Below the pieces are notes generated by a model. The model was not told the DNA's origin and searched no databases. It saw only the letters and a list, made by a program, of their open reading frames with translations. The position numbers and the translations under genes are program-made. Of a stretch of 64,000 nucleotides of DNA, positions 23,601 to 29,910 are shown in pieces. Every line of letters starts with the position of its first letter. Within the stretch, counting starts at the first letter, position 1. The DNA is from Aplidium turbinatum (lineage: Eukaryota; Chordata; Ascidiacea; Aplousobranchia; Polyclinidae): the NCBI GenBank assembly GCA_918807975.1, contig OU964934.1, positions 14,198,001 to 14,262,000 of the forward strand. The letters run 5' to 3'.

Positions 23601-26600
23601 GGTTGAAGTGGAAGAAAGCTTTTCCGCTTCCTATCCTCAACTTTGATTGTCCGTGCCCGTCATCGAAATCCCATAAGTCCCGCAATCGCTTGTTGTCCAA
23701 CACGTAGATGCTGTATCCGTTGCTATTTGTAAAAGCAGATTCATATAAAAATGAAAAGTATCTTTCTGCTAGCAATGTTGCTTTTATCATGTCGTGCTGA
23801 CTTAGTAGAAGTAACGTACTCATAAAAAAGGTATTAGCTTTTCCTAAGGAATAAGCAACCAATCAAAGCAGAAAAAAAAACAATCTGTATCTGCAGAAGA
23901 ATTGGCTGCAATTAAAGCTTTCTAGAAGTTCACTAACTTTTTCGTCTTGCCGGTGATGTAACGCAAGTTCTTTAAAAACGACAACGACTTGAGGTAATCG
24001 GATCTGCGGATCACCAGAGAATCAACCTCCTGGAGCTCACCCAGTGCACCCTCCAGCCGATCAGCAAGGTCCGCTAAAGGAGATATTGAGGATAAGAGAC
24101 TGTTAAGAGTTCATACGCACTATTCGTAACGCTAGCTCTTAAGAATTCGAAATGATTGAGTTTGTTCAAAGGTTCTGGGTCCGAAACCCATGCAATTACA
24201 TTGTAAACGGCTGTGTATGTTTTTCAATGTCAACTCTGTCTAGGGAACAAACATTCCAAAGCATTTTTTGTTTAAGACTTTTTAGAATAATTAATCAGAA
24301 TTCACCTATCGAAAACAACATACCACCACTATCTATTGAGCGTGTTAATGAAGCCATTCTTGAAGTAGAAAAATACGTCTTTTTCACACTGATCATATGT
24401 CTTTAGATGTTGAAACAACATAAAAAAGACAGGTGTCGATAGCTGGGAAATACAACGCTTATTTTTGCGGTGTCAATGTTGCGTATCTATTGATTCGTAT
24501 GCGAAACGAACAGCACATAACATGGCACAAGTGATAGAAAATATTACAAGACAAAATACCTCCGGAAACGCTGATAACCAACTGGGCTTTTATGATCGTG
24601 CACCTCGCAACGGCGTTCAGAGTGTGCACATCTGTGATGGAGTGCTCATATGGAAACTCACAAACTGCAAAAAAATGGATCAATACATTGACTTTGCGTG
24701 AAACGATAAAAAATCAATGTTCATCAAAATCAGGTATTTTTTGAAGTCATTTTTACCTTCATAAGCACAGCTGTTTAAAATCACTGCTGCAAGATCGGGT
24801 ACTTTTGTAGATAGAATTCAGAAAAAAAACAACAACAAAGCCTAATACCTTTAGCACATGAGCCGTTACATCTTTCGCATATGGACTTGTGTGGGTGCTT
24901 TCGATGATTCTGGGGGCACCGACTTAAACACTCGCCTTCATGAAATATCAGCTCCAGCTTGTTGCAATAAGCCGCGTTGACACACAGCCACTTGTTGACC
25001 TGGAATACAATGACAAAAAAAAAACTGTAAAAACAGCGATTATTGTGAAAAAGCTTTCCAAAAATCATCTTATCACACCAAAAAGTTGAATGACTCCACA
25101 AAACAGAACAATAAACTGCAAATCAAAAGCAAGCAAATAATAGAAGGCAGTACAAACCAAGTGTGTGTTGTCGGGACATTGAGTGACGCAAGTCTCATTG
25201 AAGTAAAACGTCTTGCAAGCAAAACAAGCGGAAGCATTATTAGGGGAGCTACACCCCCCTAAACATTGACTGTGGCACTCACATCGGTTGTCGTTTTCGC
25301 ATATATACGGACCTGGAAACATATCGGCTTCATGTATAGTGTAATGTATAACAAAATTTACAAGTTCTAACATTCCAAGAAATATATTAGACTTAGAGCA
25401 CCATGACTTAGAGTAACACAATTCAAAGAATAAAAGCATATTTGTGTAGCGCAGTAGCGCTGCTGTTACGCTTCTCTCCCACAATGGTTTAATTTAAAAC
25501 TATTAGAAAAATCCTCCAAAAGATCACAACTTTGCGAAGTTGAAGCACTCCAACACGTTAAGCTATGCAGACACATGTATGTATAAAAGCAGCATGAAAT
25601 TTGTTCTACTCACGTTTTTGACAGAGTTTGACACCCCAGCAATAAGGAGTTGGAACACCATTTTCATTGTCAAACTTGCATTTTGGGTCACCACATTGAT
25701 CAATGCACCCGTATACTTTGTTGTCTTCAATTCTTCGAGTTTTTATTTCTTCATTATTAGATTCCTACACAAAAAAGGAGTGATGGATTACATTTTCCCA
25801 GTTTTTTCAGGACTTTTGGTTTATTTCTACAAAACTAAATCCAACGACTGGCAAAAGAATCTGCATTCCCAATACATTTTATTGACTTTTGAACACATTT
25901 CATCAAAACTACAGTATCAGGTTGAAACAAACTTGTTAGGAAATCACACTACAGGACATGGTACTGACTGCTGAGCGACACTGACTTACTTTTCCCAAAA
26001 GTCCCCAGTCCAAAGTGCCAAGAAAGCAAAGCTTTCTATTGTTTTGTATCCGCACTGAGCCACGCTTGATGTACTGAAGACTATGAAGCCCAATCTATGT
26101 CATGAATAATTTCGTAAAGATTTTTCACTACTTGACAAGTAGTTATGATGACACACTCATTCAATGTATAATACTTTTAAAAAAAGTTAAGAATTTGAAC
26201 AAATAGTTATAATGGCCTTTAGCTGTAACCACCAATTTACAAATCAAAACTAGATTTCCTGAAGTAAGAAATTTCCTTTTAACGGCTATAAAAATAACAG
26301 AGATTAGGACGAAAAAAAATCACTAACTGCAATTGTACTGTACCACCAGACTTGTTGTTTTGCTCATGGGTTATAACTATGGCATGCAACAAGATTGCTT
26401 ATGACATTCTATGAAGTACCACAGTATAAAATAATACGTTTTTATAAGCTGTTCATGGATTTTAAAGAGAAAGCCTATTTTTAAAGTGAAGTTAATAAAG
26501 CTGCAAAAGACTTGTGAGCCACAGTGGGTCATAACCCACAATGGGAAGCCTCTCAGTGCATGATATTATGTAAATCTTTCACTCACTTCTGTTAGTTCAG

Positions 26601-29600
26601 GGTTCTCATACAGCACCATTGCATAATTGTGGAACAAACGTTGTCCACCAATCATTACCAAATTTGGAAATAAGTTTCTCAAGGACGTGAGTCTGTGTAC
26701 TCTATACAGCAACAAGTGCTCAGTGATAACACGAAGCTTTGGAAACTTGTAACTAGAAAAAAAAAATTATAGAATCAGCTTCAGCAAAAAAGAATGCAAA
26801 ACCTGCTAGTTTTCAAATAGTTATAATATATAATTTGAATTGCACAAATTTCACTGTACCAGGTACAGTGTACCTGCTTTGGGTGTTAAAAATTATTATT
26901 TATTACATATACATTTACAACAAAAACTGACATGGAAAAGTTCTGCGCTATCTTGGGTTTCGTGTTAGATAACAATCATCATAAAACAAAAATAAACATG
27001 AAAAATTAGTATTCCTGCCCACTGCCTATTTTTATTTTTCAGTTTTGCACAGTCTGACAGTTGTTATTCATCATGATAGCTTAGGAAGCGCAGAACTTTT
27101 CCATGTCAGTTTTTTTTTCTGAGAATGCTTTTTGGCTCTGCATCCTGCATCAAGCACTTTATTTGCAACTGCTGCATCTTATCTCAAAATCTATACACTA
27201 TACATAGATACGCATGTATAGAAAATGTGTAAGCAATGAAGTAAAAAAGCCAGCAAAACTTACGAGTCCATGTCATAAATGTTGAGTTTTGGATCATATT
27301 GGTCATTGATGAATAAAATGTGAACAAACCCATTGACAATTGTGCAATTTTCTAAATCTCTAAGACCGCTAGGAGAGTTTCTGACATCAATTAAGTCGCA
27401 AACTGAAAAGCACAGTTTTATGAAAAACTAATATATATATACAAAAAAGAAAAAGTTTATTTAAATAGTCACTAGTCAGTACTCAGTATGTGCGTCTTTA
27501 AACAAAGTGTGTATTATCTTCAACCAAATATGACGAAAAATTGCAGTACTTATATAATATATATAATGATAAACAAACTTAATTAAAATACTGCAAGGTG
27601 GTTTTGAAAGTAAATCCTTTACATAGAACTGTCAGGCACAAAAGTATGGTACAATCAATTAGCACCTGCCAGCAGGATGCTACCATTCATTAGCAATATA
27701 TTATACTATACTGTACTTGCAAAACTAGGCTGGATCATAATTAAAAGACTAGCCAGAAAAAGATCAAAAAGTCTTGTGTTGTGCAAAACGTTGCAAAGAA
27801 ACGTTTCAATTTAGCCGGTAAGTGTGTATGTGTGAATAAATACATATGGCATGTGATATTTAAAAAAAGTCATGTAAAAAACAAGTATATATATATATAT
27901 TTTTGATGTATGGTACACTGCATTGTAAATGTAATGATGCATACAATTATGTTGAAAAGCATTTTGAAAATTTAGAAACCATTTAGTTAGTTTAAATAAG
28001 CATTGCAAATATGATAGTAGCCTACTTTACACACCGAAGAGATGTAGGCCTATCATGAACTTTTTTGTTTAATCAAATTCAACAATTGATTAAAAAGTCA
28101 CTTGAAATAAAGGTACTAAGAAGATTGGAAGAAAGTAAGTTAATATAAAGAAACTTATGTAACTATAAAGTACCTGTACAGATAGACAAAATACCTATTA
28201 AAATACCTGTACAGATATTAATGCAAAAATAGAGCAGATTTTTTTCTGTTACGCATGTATACACACATCCAACACATTTGATATAGGACAGAAGCAGAAC
28301 ATGTATGCAATAGACAGGCATGCTCAAAAGAAGTATATACGGTATATACATACTGCACCGACTACAAATGTCTATAAATGACCAGCAACTATAAAACAAG
28401 GATGCCACAAGATTCTAAAGCAATTTAATATCTGAAGATATTAAAGCATTTAAGCAAGACGAGTTTAAAAACTGGGAAAATATTTCAGTAGCCTAACTTG
28501 TTGCAATATATACCAGTAGAGAAACAGTTTCCAATAATATATATATGCATAAAATAAGTGTCTTTATGCATCACAAAGTTATGCTTATGTTGAACTCTGT
28601 TCATATTTAGTAAAAGTCCCTTTCAGCATTGGCATAATCATGGCAACTTCTTGTAATATATATATTAAATAATTAACAAATAAATAATATTTTGCTTCGT
28701 TTTAAAGTTTTCTGATAACTTAACCTTTCATAACCAAACAAAGAGTATTTAACACAAAAACTAAATCGGATTTTAGGTGTTGCTTTAAAAACACAGCGCA
28801 TTCAAAACTGAAAATCCAAAGTAATGTATTGACTACAGTGCCGATCATTTGCCTGAATAAAATATTTTAATTCTTCTGTAAGCGCTTACAAATTATAATA
28901 TAATATAGCCAAAATCTGACCTTAAGAAACAGTCAAACAAGGCATAGGCATTAGGCAACTTCTTTTAGGTGAAAGCAAAAAAAATTGTCAGATGAAAGTC
29001 TCTGCTTTACTGCAAAAAGAGCCAAGACAAGTTCAAGATTTATAAGGAGTATGAATAAAGGCACCAAAAGTTTAGCTGTGAATCAACAATATTACCCTTG
29101 TCTGATGTTGGCACATTAGATGGGGCTGAAAAATTAGTTTTATTACCACTCTCTGAAAAAAAATCAATGCATTATAAAATAGACATTAGACATATCTAGC
29201 AATCAATGTTTCTGATGACTTATGCATGAAAAATAATACTTTAACCAACAACTTAATCATTTTGCCACAGGCAGTTGGCTCAATTTATGGAATTAATTCC
29301 CTCCAATGAATGACGTTAAAACTTCATTAATCTTCATTTCAAATCAACATTTTTTAAATGAACAAATGCAATTTACTTACAAGTAACAAACACAAAAATG
29401 TTTCATTATGCACCAACCATTGTAATGTGATTCAAAAAGAATTCATGTTCAACATTACCTGGGCCTTCATAGAACATTTTGTAATTTTCTTCAGTACGTC
29501 TGTCAGTACCATAATCTCCAGTAGTTTGGTTTGTTACATCTCGCCGAGAACGAATTTTAGTTTCATCAACTGGGATTGAACCTCCATGATAATGCCTGAG

Positions 29601-29714
29601 AGAGCTCAATTCCTTTTCAAAAGAACTTGGTTTTGCTGCAATTTCATCACAAAGAAATAGCACTACAATAAGAATGGAAACAAGTATCCAGAACAGCTGG
29701 CAGCGATAGTCCAT
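5339..29714 (-). CDS. INSR-like: Insulin/IGF receptor-like receptor tyrosine kinase, complete, 30 coding exons
   Basis: Membrane receptor tyrosine kinase for insulin/IGF-type peptides. Coding exons, 5' to 3' on the minus strand: 29459-29714, 29096-29125, 27264-27402, 26587-26752, 25990-26094, 25614-25764, 25158-25312, 24849-24999, 24560-24664, 23938-24073, 23499-23722, 23176-23362, 23014-23064, 22595-22773, 18425-18601, 17902-17990, 17104-17201, 15304-15390, 14456-14589, 13275-13350, 11693-11852, 11150-11239, 10492-10748, 9731-9872, 9466-9569, 8968-9133, 8108-8321, 7439-7646, 6062-6193, 5339-5624. Every junction is GT..AG with matching phase; the sum is 4455 nt, 1484 aa (human INSR about 1380). 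Domain order: signal 1-27, L1 about 96-240, Cys-rich 250-390, L2 395-545, FnIII-1, FnIII-2 with insert 735-880, FnIII-3, TM 1042-1065, kinase 1103-1385, tail. A chordate outside vertebrates is expected to have one such gene serving both INSR and IGF1R roles. Least certain is the exon 11/12 junction. Confidence 0.93.
5757..5810. repeat. Pal-A fragment upstream of receptor tail exon
   Basis: TTTTCACATTGATTCAACGT then ACAGACGT; right arm decayed. Lies in receptor intron 29. Confidence 0.45.
6062..6193 (-). CDS. INSR-like: Receptor exon 29: end of kinase domain
   Basis: Encodes [20 protein letters not shown] then ILSSL, matching human [25 protein letters not shown]. The CW and RPTF residues that close the kinase fold are present. 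The exon ends [11 protein letters not shown]. If the donor AAAAA/GTAAGA were not used, TAA would follow in frame and give a receptor with no tail; the downstream exon fits in phase 2, so I favour splicing. Confidence 0.92.
6194..7438. other. Receptor intron 28 (1.2 kb)
   Basis: Contains one Pal-B hairpin (7152-7228) and an imperfect tandem duplication of about 33 bp at 7241-7311 built on TCAACATTGTCTCCATCT. Nothing coding is needed between exons 28 and 29. Confidence 0.5.
7152..7228. repeat. Pal-B palindromic MITE
   Basis: CCCAGGTGCTTTTTTACATC, GTTTCAACTTCCAGAGACGT, GATGTAAAAATGGCAACG. Receptor intron 28. Confidence 0.65.
7439..7646 (-). CDS. INSR-like: Receptor exon 28: kinase C-lobe
   Basis: Encodes [20 protein letters not shown] then [20 protein letters not shown] and YQG, almost identical to human [20 protein letters not shown] and [20 protein letters not shown]. 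APE and the DVWSYG F-helix are intact, so the kinase should be active. Phase 1 to 2. Confidence 0.95.
7888..7967. repeat. Diverged Pal-A copy
   Basis: CAGACAAAATCCGCATTTTT with ACTGATTCGACGTTTGC; the right arm is poor. Receptor intron 27. Confidence 0.45.
8108..8321 (-). CDS. INSR-like: Receptor exon 27: catalytic loop and activation loop
   Basis: Encodes the catalytic loop HRDLAARN (Asp at about 1240), DFG (1258-1260) and the three-tyrosine activation loop DVYETDYYR (Tyr 1266, 1270, 1271), identical in spacing to human DIYETDYYR. The residues after it, IDSRG, replace human KGGKG. The exon begins [11 protein letters not shown], matching the human kinase-insert NNPGRPPPTLQE. Phase 0 to 1. Confidence 0.95.
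8736..8823. repeat. Pal-A reference copy, 88 bp, TA duplication
   Basis: The most complete copy: starts CCCATATAGCAAAATCCGTC, centre CAACGTCTGCAGACGTTG, ends GACGGATTTTGCCGTCTGGG, with TA on both flanks. Almost every base pairs across the centre. Receptor intron 26. Confidence 0.9.
8831..8902. repeat. Diverged Pal-A copy
   Basis: CCAAGGTCGCAAAACACGCC, ATTGATTAAATGTCTTCAGA, ACATTTTGCCAGG. Directly beside the reference copy. Confidence 0.5.
8968..9569 (-). CDS. INSR-like: Receptor exons 25-26: kinase N-lobe
   Basis: Exon 25 (9466-9569) encodes [20 protein letters not shown] and KTLHG; the ATP-binding lysine is in VAVK at about 1136. Exon 26 (8968-9133) encodes [20 protein letters not shown] and LLGVVS, then [19 protein letters not shown], matching human [20 protein letters not shown] and VVMELMAHGDLKSYLRSLR. 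The glutamate of the KEASVM helix is the C-helix salt-bridge partner. Phases 0-2 and 2-0. Confidence 0.95.
9731..9872 (-). CDS. INSR-like: Receptor exon 24: juxtamembrane NPEY and glycine loop
   Basis: Encodes [20 protein letters not shown], with NPEY at about 1081-1084, the PTB-domain docking site for IRS and Shc proteins (human YASSNPEYLSA). The kinase starts with the [11 protein letters not shown] glycine loop (1109-1114; human LRELGQGSFG). Phase 2 to 0; the donor AAA/GTAAAT is acceptable. Confidence 0.94.
10170..10250. repeat. Pal-A palindromic MITE
   Basis: AGCCAGTTAGCAAAACAGTC, TGCAACGTCTGTAAACGTTG; right end decayed. Receptor intron 23. Confidence 0.65.
10492..10748 (-). CDS. INSR-like: Receptor exon 23: end of FnIII-3 and transmembrane helix
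   Basis: Begins [20 protein letters not shown], then [20 protein letters not shown] (human [20 protein letters not shown]), ending the ectodomain near IEKPPASRK. The transmembrane helix follows at about residues 1042-1065 ([20 protein letters not shown] then IFFFW), with arginines on the inner side. Phase 0 to 2. Confidence 0.93.
10993..11069. repeat. Pal-A palindromic MITE
   Basis: CCGAGGCAGCAAATCAGTTC / GAACTGATTTGATGCCTGGG; arms match well, left core shortened. Receptor intron 22. Confidence 0.75.
11150..13350 (-). CDS. INSR-like: Receptor exons 20-22: third fibronectin III domain
   Basis: Exon 20 (13275-13350, 76 nt) encodes [20 protein letters not shown] then FTLTG, aligning with human PFEKVVNKESLVISG. 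Exon 21 (11693-11852) encodes [20 protein letters not shown] (human [20 protein letters not shown]) and [16 protein letters not shown]. Exon 22 (11150-11239) encodes [20 protein letters not shown] (human [21 protein letters not shown]). Phases 1-2, 2-0, 0-0. Exon 20 was located from the missing strand before LHHFTEYY; the fit of both phases supports it. Confidence 0.88.
12458..12536. repeat. Pal-A palindromic MITE
   Basis: CAGACAACAAAATCCGTCAC, TTGATTCAACGTCTAC, AAGATTTTGCTGTTTGGG. Receptor intron 20. Confidence 0.75.
14235..14320. repeat. Diverged Pal-A copy
   Basis: CAGCTGGCAAAGTTGGACCT, TTAAACGTCTGCAAACAGTG, GCCGATTTTGCTATCTAG. Receptor intron 19. Confidence 0.6.
14456..14589 (-). CDS. 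INSR-like: Receptor exon 19: start of beta chain, glycosylated linker
   Basis: Encodes [20 protein letters not shown] and continues through a Ser/Thr/Asn/Gln-rich linker to PPPIVTG. Four potential N-glycosylation sequons (NIT, NST, NTT, NQS) sit within about 30 residues. This corresponds to the vertebrate beta-chain start (SLGDVGNVTVAVP..NTSSTSVPT), also short of structure and glycosylated. Phase 2 to 1. Confidence 0.85.
15304..15390 (-). CDS. INSR-like: Receptor exon 18: furin-site exon (RKKR), alpha/beta cleavage
   Basis: An 87-nt exon (acceptor TTTGAAG, donor AAG/GTAATA) with phase 2 at both ends. It encodes [20 protein letters not shown] then R and [11 protein letters not shown] lies at about residues 818-821, followed by Ser, as in the vertebrate site RKRR/S that furin cuts to make alpha and beta chains. 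No other RXXR motif is near in exons 17 or 19, so this exon alone supplies the site. It was found by searching the intron for the missing cleavage site; frame and phase then fitted exactly. The acceptor has a weak pyrimidine tract, which may favour regulated use. Confidence 0.85.
15585..15662. repeat. Pal-B palindromic MITE
   Basis: CCCGTTTAGCAAAAGTTGCC, TGGTTTCAACGTCGCTAATC, ACATAACTTTGTCTAGCT. Next to the furin-site exon. Confidence 0.6.
15751..15832. repeat. Pal-A palindromic MITE
   Basis: AACAAATCAACCGTTTTTTA / AAAAAATGGTTGATTTGCTG with CCTTGG end. Confidence 0.7.
15922..15992. repeat. Pal-B palindromic MITE
   Basis: CAGCTAACATACGCTTACAA, GTTAAACGTCGAGAAAATGT, TCAACTTTCGCTGACTTGG. Confidence 0.5.
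16070..16140. repeat. Pal-A palindromic MITE
   Basis: AGCCAGCTAATTGTTCTTCT, ATTGATTCAACGTCTACAGA, GGACTGTTTGCTTGTTCA. Confidence 0.65.
16284..16370. repeat. Pal-A palindromic MITE
   Basis: CCCAACTGGTAAAACCTGTC, TCAATGTCTGCAGACACTGA, GACCAATTTTGCTAGCTGGG. Confidence 0.75.
17104..17990 (-). CDS. INSR-like: Receptor exons 16-17: insert domain, CCSC cluster and alpha-CT
   Basis: Exon 16 (17902-17990) encodes an acidic linker ([14 protein letters not shown]). Exon 17 (17104-17201) encodes [19 protein letters not shown] then [14 protein letters not shown] (residues about 787-800). CCSC matches the human ECCSC alpha-alpha disulphide cluster; [11 protein letters not shown] aligns with the human alpha-CT helix TFEDYLHNVVF, which lies across L1 and contacts insulin. 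The Asn after the Leu-X pair is kept, but the human His710 and Phe714 positions are Ile here. Phases 1-0 and 0-2. Confidence 0.9.
17282..17370. repeat. Pal-A, near-perfect 89 bp palindrome
   Basis: CCTCAGCCAGCAAACCAGTA to GACTGATTTGCTGGCTGAGG; nearly full pairing with centre GTCAGCAGAC. Ends differ coherently on both sides (CCTCAGCC/GGCTGAGG), suggesting copying of whole hairpins or gene conversion between arms. Confidence 0.85.
17492..17569. repeat. Pal-B palindromic MITE
   Basis: CCAGCGAACACAAGCCATCT, TTTAATGTTTAGCGACGTAA, AAGCTGTGTTTGCTGGG. Confidence 0.6.
18066..18131. repeat. Diverged Pal copy
   Basis: CAGTCAAAAAACAGC, CACACGTTGAACCGATATCA, ACCGATTATGTTAGCCGG. Weak. Confidence 0.4.
18425..18601 (-). 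CDS. INSR-like: Receptor exon 15: start of second fibronectin III domain
   Basis: Encodes [20 protein letters not shown] followed by [20 protein letters not shown] and a DTCVDN stretch. This is the classic FnIII-2 start of insulin receptors (human [46 protein letters not shown]). The PNGNISHY core is almost invariant in the family. Phase 1 on both sides. The cysteine probably takes part in the alpha-alpha disulphide region with the insert domain downstream. Confidence 0.92.
18640..18706. repeat. Pal-B fragment
   Basis: GAACGTTTTTATTGTCGTTG, GACGTTGAAACGATGTAAAA, GGAAACTTTTCG. Receptor intron 14. Confidence 0.4.
20724..20812. repeat. Pal-A palindromic MITE
   Basis: CCAAGATAGCAAATCAGTCA, TCATCGTCTGCAAACGTTGA, right end CCGGCTGGG. 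Receptor intron 14. Confidence 0.75.
20901..20951. repeat. Pal-A, core deleted
   Basis: CCCAGACAGCAAAATTGAAT / GTGAAGGATTTTGCTGTACG; only the arms remain. Confidence 0.7.
21987..22046. repeat. Pal-A right half
   Basis: CTGCAGACGTCGTCAGCAGA, TTGAATCAATCTAAAAATCG, CATTTGCTGTCTGGG. Confidence 0.6.
22469..22558 (-). repeat. SL-led short repeat, copy 1
   Basis: On the minus strand this 90 bp unit begins exactly with ATTCTATTTGAATAAG (22558-22543), continues GACCTTCTGATGATCC, TAGGGTGAAACAGGC, and ends at ATAACTATATTTGATTT. Copies 2 and 3 share both ends. The 16-mer matches, from memory, the Ciona spliced leader; what follows is not GT, so this is not an SL RNA gene but looks like DNA copied from an already trans-spliced RNA. 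In receptor intron 14. Confidence 0.7.
22595..23362 (-). CDS. INSR-like: Receptor exons 12-14: first fibronectin III domain
   Basis: Exons 23176-23362, 23014-23064 (51 nt) and 22595-22773. They read [20 protein letters not shown] (human [20 protein letters not shown]), a short linker, then [20 protein letters not shown] and [14 protein letters not shown] (human RGLKPWTQYAIFVKTLVTF and GAKSDIIYVQT). Phases 1-2, 2-2, 2-1. FnIII-1 is part of the stalk and of the second insulin-binding surface in vertebrates. The 90 bp SL-led repeat at 22469-22558 lies just inside the next intron. Confidence 0.9.
23499..24073 (-). CDS. INSR-like: Receptor exons 10-11: L2 domain
   Basis: Exon 10 (23938-24073) encodes [20 protein letters not shown], matching human [21 protein letters not shown]. 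Exon 11 (23499-23722) encodes [19 protein letters not shown] and [12 protein letters not shown], matching human NYSFYALDNQNLRQLWDW and KLFFHYNPKLCL, then [10 protein letters not shown]. Exon 10 uses a slightly unusual donor (AA/GTTAGT). The exon 11 end (ACAT/GTAGGC) would normally complete a cysteine codon, but the next exon supplies TT, giving Phe; this is the least secure junction in the gene. Confidence 0.85.
24372..24448. repeat. Diverged Pal-A copy (last one in the receptor gene)
   Basis: ATACGTCTTTTTCACACTGA, ATGTTGAAACAACATAAAAA, AGACAGGTGTCGATAGCTGGG. Between exons 9 and 10; no further copy is seen until 38.4 kb. Confidence 0.5.
24560..25764 (-). CDS. INSR-like: Receptor exons 6-9: Cys-rich region and start of L2
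   Basis: Exons 25614-25764, 25158-25312, 24849-24999 and 24560-24664 encode the furin-like cysteine-rich region. Visible blocks include [53 protein letters not shown] and [11 protein letters not shown], in the same order and spacing as vertebrate CHSECLGNC, ACRNFYLDGRCVETCP and so on. Exon 9 begins L2 with [21 protein letters not shown] (human region around LRGCTVINGSL). Phases 0-1, 1-0, 0-1, 1-1 join without adjustment. The region links L1 to L2 and helps set ligand selectivity. Confidence 0.9.
25990..27402 (-). CDS. INSR-like: Receptor exons 3-5: L1 ligand-binding domain
   Basis: Exon 3 (27264-27402) opens with [20 protein letters not shown], matching the start of mature vertebrate L1 ([20 protein letters not shown]). 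Exon 4 (26587-26752) carries [16 protein letters not shown] and [20 protein letters not shown], both close to human L1 strands. Exon 5 (25990-26094) continues with [20 protein letters not shown]. This right-handed beta-helix forms, with the alpha-CT helix, the primary insulin site. Phases: 1 to 2, 2 to 0, 0 to 0. The acceptor of exon 5 was placed at ACATAG before ATTGGG because this restores IGLHSLQ in line with human LGLYNLM; a TCTTCAG lies downstream as an alternative. Confidence 0.9.
29096..29714 (-). CDS. INSR-like: Receptor exons 1-2: signal peptide and N-terminal extension
   Basis: Exon 1 (29459-29714) starts at the ATG at 29714. Residues 1-27 form a hydrophobic signal peptide (core [16 protein letters not shown]) with likely cleavage near AA/KP. 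A polar extension of about 65 residues follows before the first cysteine of L1; vertebrate receptors have only a few residues there. It contains RSRR (about residues 57-60), a possible second proprotein-convertase site, and an NQT glycosylation sequon. Exon 2 (29096-29125) is a 30-nt microexon encoding [10 protein letters not shown]; its borders are TTTTTCAG and GTAATA and it joins in phase 1 on both sides. The frame runs straight into L1. Confidence 0.85.
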
Positions 29715-29732
29715 CTTTGAAACCAGGTACAA

Positions 29733-29749
29733 TCACATAAATTTTATTG
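29733..29749 (-). promoter_or_regulatory. 5' leader: splice acceptor and start-stop uORF before the receptor ATG
   Basis: On the minus strand a branch-like TTCTAAC followed by TATTGTAG places an acceptor just before 29749, about 35 bases before the ATG. The leader then carries ATGTGA (29738-29733), a minimal start-stop upstream ORF 18 bases before the real ATG. Whether the acceptor takes a cis 5' UTR exon or the SL cannot be told from sequence. Confidence 0.4.
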
Positions 29750-29848
29750 CTACAATAGTTAGAAGATAAAATAGTCTGAAATGAATCCATATAAAGTAAT
29801 GTTTACAAATTGTTTAGCAGAAAAATATATATAGTATATTAAAACAAT

Positions 29849-29910
29849 GAAAACTATTAATACTACAAAAAGTGCTCAATGCCAAGCAAAAAGGCAAAGC
29901 AGAGCGAATT
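29849..29910. repeat. Repeat module next to the SL pair, also at 47.6 kb
   Basis: AAAAAGTGCTCAATGCCAAG through GCAAAGCAGAGCGAATT; the same module recurs at about 47563-47633 (AAAAAGTGCTCAATGCTATG, CCAAGCAGAGCAAATT) without the SL part. So it is a separate repeat or an optional extension. Confidence 0.6.

Noticed and set aside
1232-24448. Regularly recurring palindromes could suggest a CRISPR-like array
   Set aside because: Spacing is irregular (0.1-3 kb), copies diverge, TA target duplications are present, and the setting is an intron-rich animal genome.
25540-25974. Plus-strand 144-codon frame
   Set aside because: Antisense to receptor exon 6 plus intron; no homology seen.
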